From Francisella endosymbiont of Ornithodoros moubata (GTDB lineage: Bacteria; Pseudomonadota; Gammaproteobacteria; Francisellales; Francisellaceae): a DNA stretch of 64,000 nt. This document shows positions 63,493 through 64,000 of this stretch, piece after piece. The notes beneath the pieces are model-generated. The model saw nothing but the letters and a program-made list of their open reading frames with translations, ran no database searches and was not told the DNA's origin. The stretch is from contig LVCE01000003.1 of assembly GCA_002095075.2 (NCBI GenBank), forward strand, positions 124,001 to 188,000, written 5' to 3'. Position 1 is the stretch's first letter, and each line of letters opens with the position of its first letter. The translations under genes were made by a program, and so were the position numbers.

Positions 63493-63571
63493 CCATCATT
63501 AATTTGAGATTATTTTTATATTTACCACAAAATTAACCTTCAGCTATCTAAAAAACTAAAGACTCCTAATA

Positions 63572-64000
63572 ATTAAAAGATTAGAAAATAAAATAGCTTT
63601 AGTTACAGGCGCTGTTAGAGGAATAGGTAGAGCAACAGCAGAATTTTATTTGCTAATGAGAATGCTATAGTTATTTTTTCTGATATCAACGATAGTTTAA
63701 GTAGTAGTTTTGTCAAAAGTATTGTATACAAAAGTATTGAATACAAGCATTTAGATGTCAGTAATGAGGATAATTGGATAGAATTTTATAAATATATTAA
63801 AGCTAAATTTGGTAAATTAAATATCTTAGTTTAATACAGGAATTACAGGTTTTATAGAAAGTGCTGGTCCACATAATCCTAAAGACTTAGATGTGACTTC
63901 TTAGCAGAAAGTACATTCTGTGAATTATAATGGAGTAGTCTTAGGATGTAAATATGCTATTAAACTTATAAAAGAAAAAGGTGTAAGTATAGTTAATATT
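63572..64000 (+). pseudogene. short-chain dehydrogenase/reductase, start lost and frames broken (3' end outside window)
   Basis: The reading KRLENKIALVTGAVRGIGRA (Rossmann TGxxxGIG motif) starts from ATT 63572, where an ATG is expected. It breaks after TAEF; ANENAIVIFSDINDSL and EYKHLDVSNEDNWIEFYKYI follow, then FGKLNILV with a stop in place of the NNTGI continuation, GITGFIESAGPHNPKDL, another stop and VNYNGVVLGCKYAIKLIK. At least one frameshift and two stops are present. SDR enzymes are NAD(P)-dependent oxidoreductases. The catalytic Tyr-Lys would lie beyond the window. Confidence 0.85.

Noticed and set aside
1-64000. CRISPR array or tRNA/rRNA genes
   Set aside because: I saw no regularly spaced direct repeats, and no cloverleaf or rRNA-like conserved stretch on either strand.

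Overview
The window is AT-rich, roughly two-thirds A+T. The gene set and gene order (hfq-hflX-hflK-hflC, tig-clpP-clpX-lon-hupB, miaB-phoH-ybeY-corC-lnt, ruvA/ruvC/yebC/lipA) point to a gammaproteobacterium of the Francisella type. A decayed IS5-family transposase resembling ISFtu2 and a decayed class A beta-lactamase agree with this. About 25 loci are visibly broken but still alignable across frames, including usually conserved genes (mfd, tig, typA, hflX). That degree of recent decay suggests a host-restricted lineage in genome reduction, such as a tick-associated Francisella-like endosymbiont (F. persica group). The genus is inferred from protein content, not from an rRNA gene.

Layout. 1-1761: partial pnuC, an isochorismatase-fold hydrolase and an alkyladenine glycosylase. 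1853-5115: a dead carbohydrate-acid catabolic island (class II aldolase, enolase-superfamily dehydratase, amidohydrolase-2) and a membrane-protein remnant. 5219-11728: an intact minus-strand block (rmuC, ruvA, MFS transporter, ruvC, yebC, elbB, lipA). 11942-13742: frameshifted ferritin and a ruined POT-family peptide transporter. 13906-18307: operon grxB, rsxB-like ferredoxin, nth, DUF1841 and an amber-interrupted membrane protein, then a BI-1 family protein. 18357-21777: full-length mfd pseudogene.

21809-35350: long minus-strand housekeeping region with proteases and RNA or ribosome factors (engB, LMW-PTP, hflC, hflK, hflX pseudogene, hfq, miaA, ppiD, hupB, lon, clpX, clpP, tig pseudogene). 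35505-39046: a small membrane protein, a GC-rich REP-like element, and three adjacent wrecks (type ISP restriction-modification enzyme, thymidine kinase, HAD acid phosphatase). 39043-45069: O-methyltransferase, then the miaB-phoH-ybeY-corC-lnt operon. 45071-52874: mostly pseudogenes (GNAT, beta-lactamase, aminopeptidase P, pgeF, PAP2 acid phosphatase) around intact nuclease, ispG and Nif3-like genes. 52963-57107: a deletion-scarred stretch with a SIS/MFS chimera and a symporter remnant running into a SelO remnant. 57363-58414: rubredoxin and a PLP enzyme. 58430-61673: mostly noncoding debris. 61674-64000: broken typA and a broken short-chain dehydrogenase.

What survives is replication, repair and recombination (ruv, nth, rmuC), proteolysis (Lon, ClpXP, HflKC), tRNA/RNA maturation, lipoylation, isoprenoid synthesis, lipoprotein acylation and NAD-precursor uptake. 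What is lost is carbohydrate-acid and amino-sugar catabolism, peptide and amino acid uptake, nucleoside salvage, periplasmic phosphatases, beta-lactam resistance and restriction-modification. Many lesions are one-base contractions of homopolymers, mainly sense-strand A runs. Sequencing error or transcriptional slippage must be excluded for the otherwise intact genes, but several in-frame nonsense codons cannot be explained that way.
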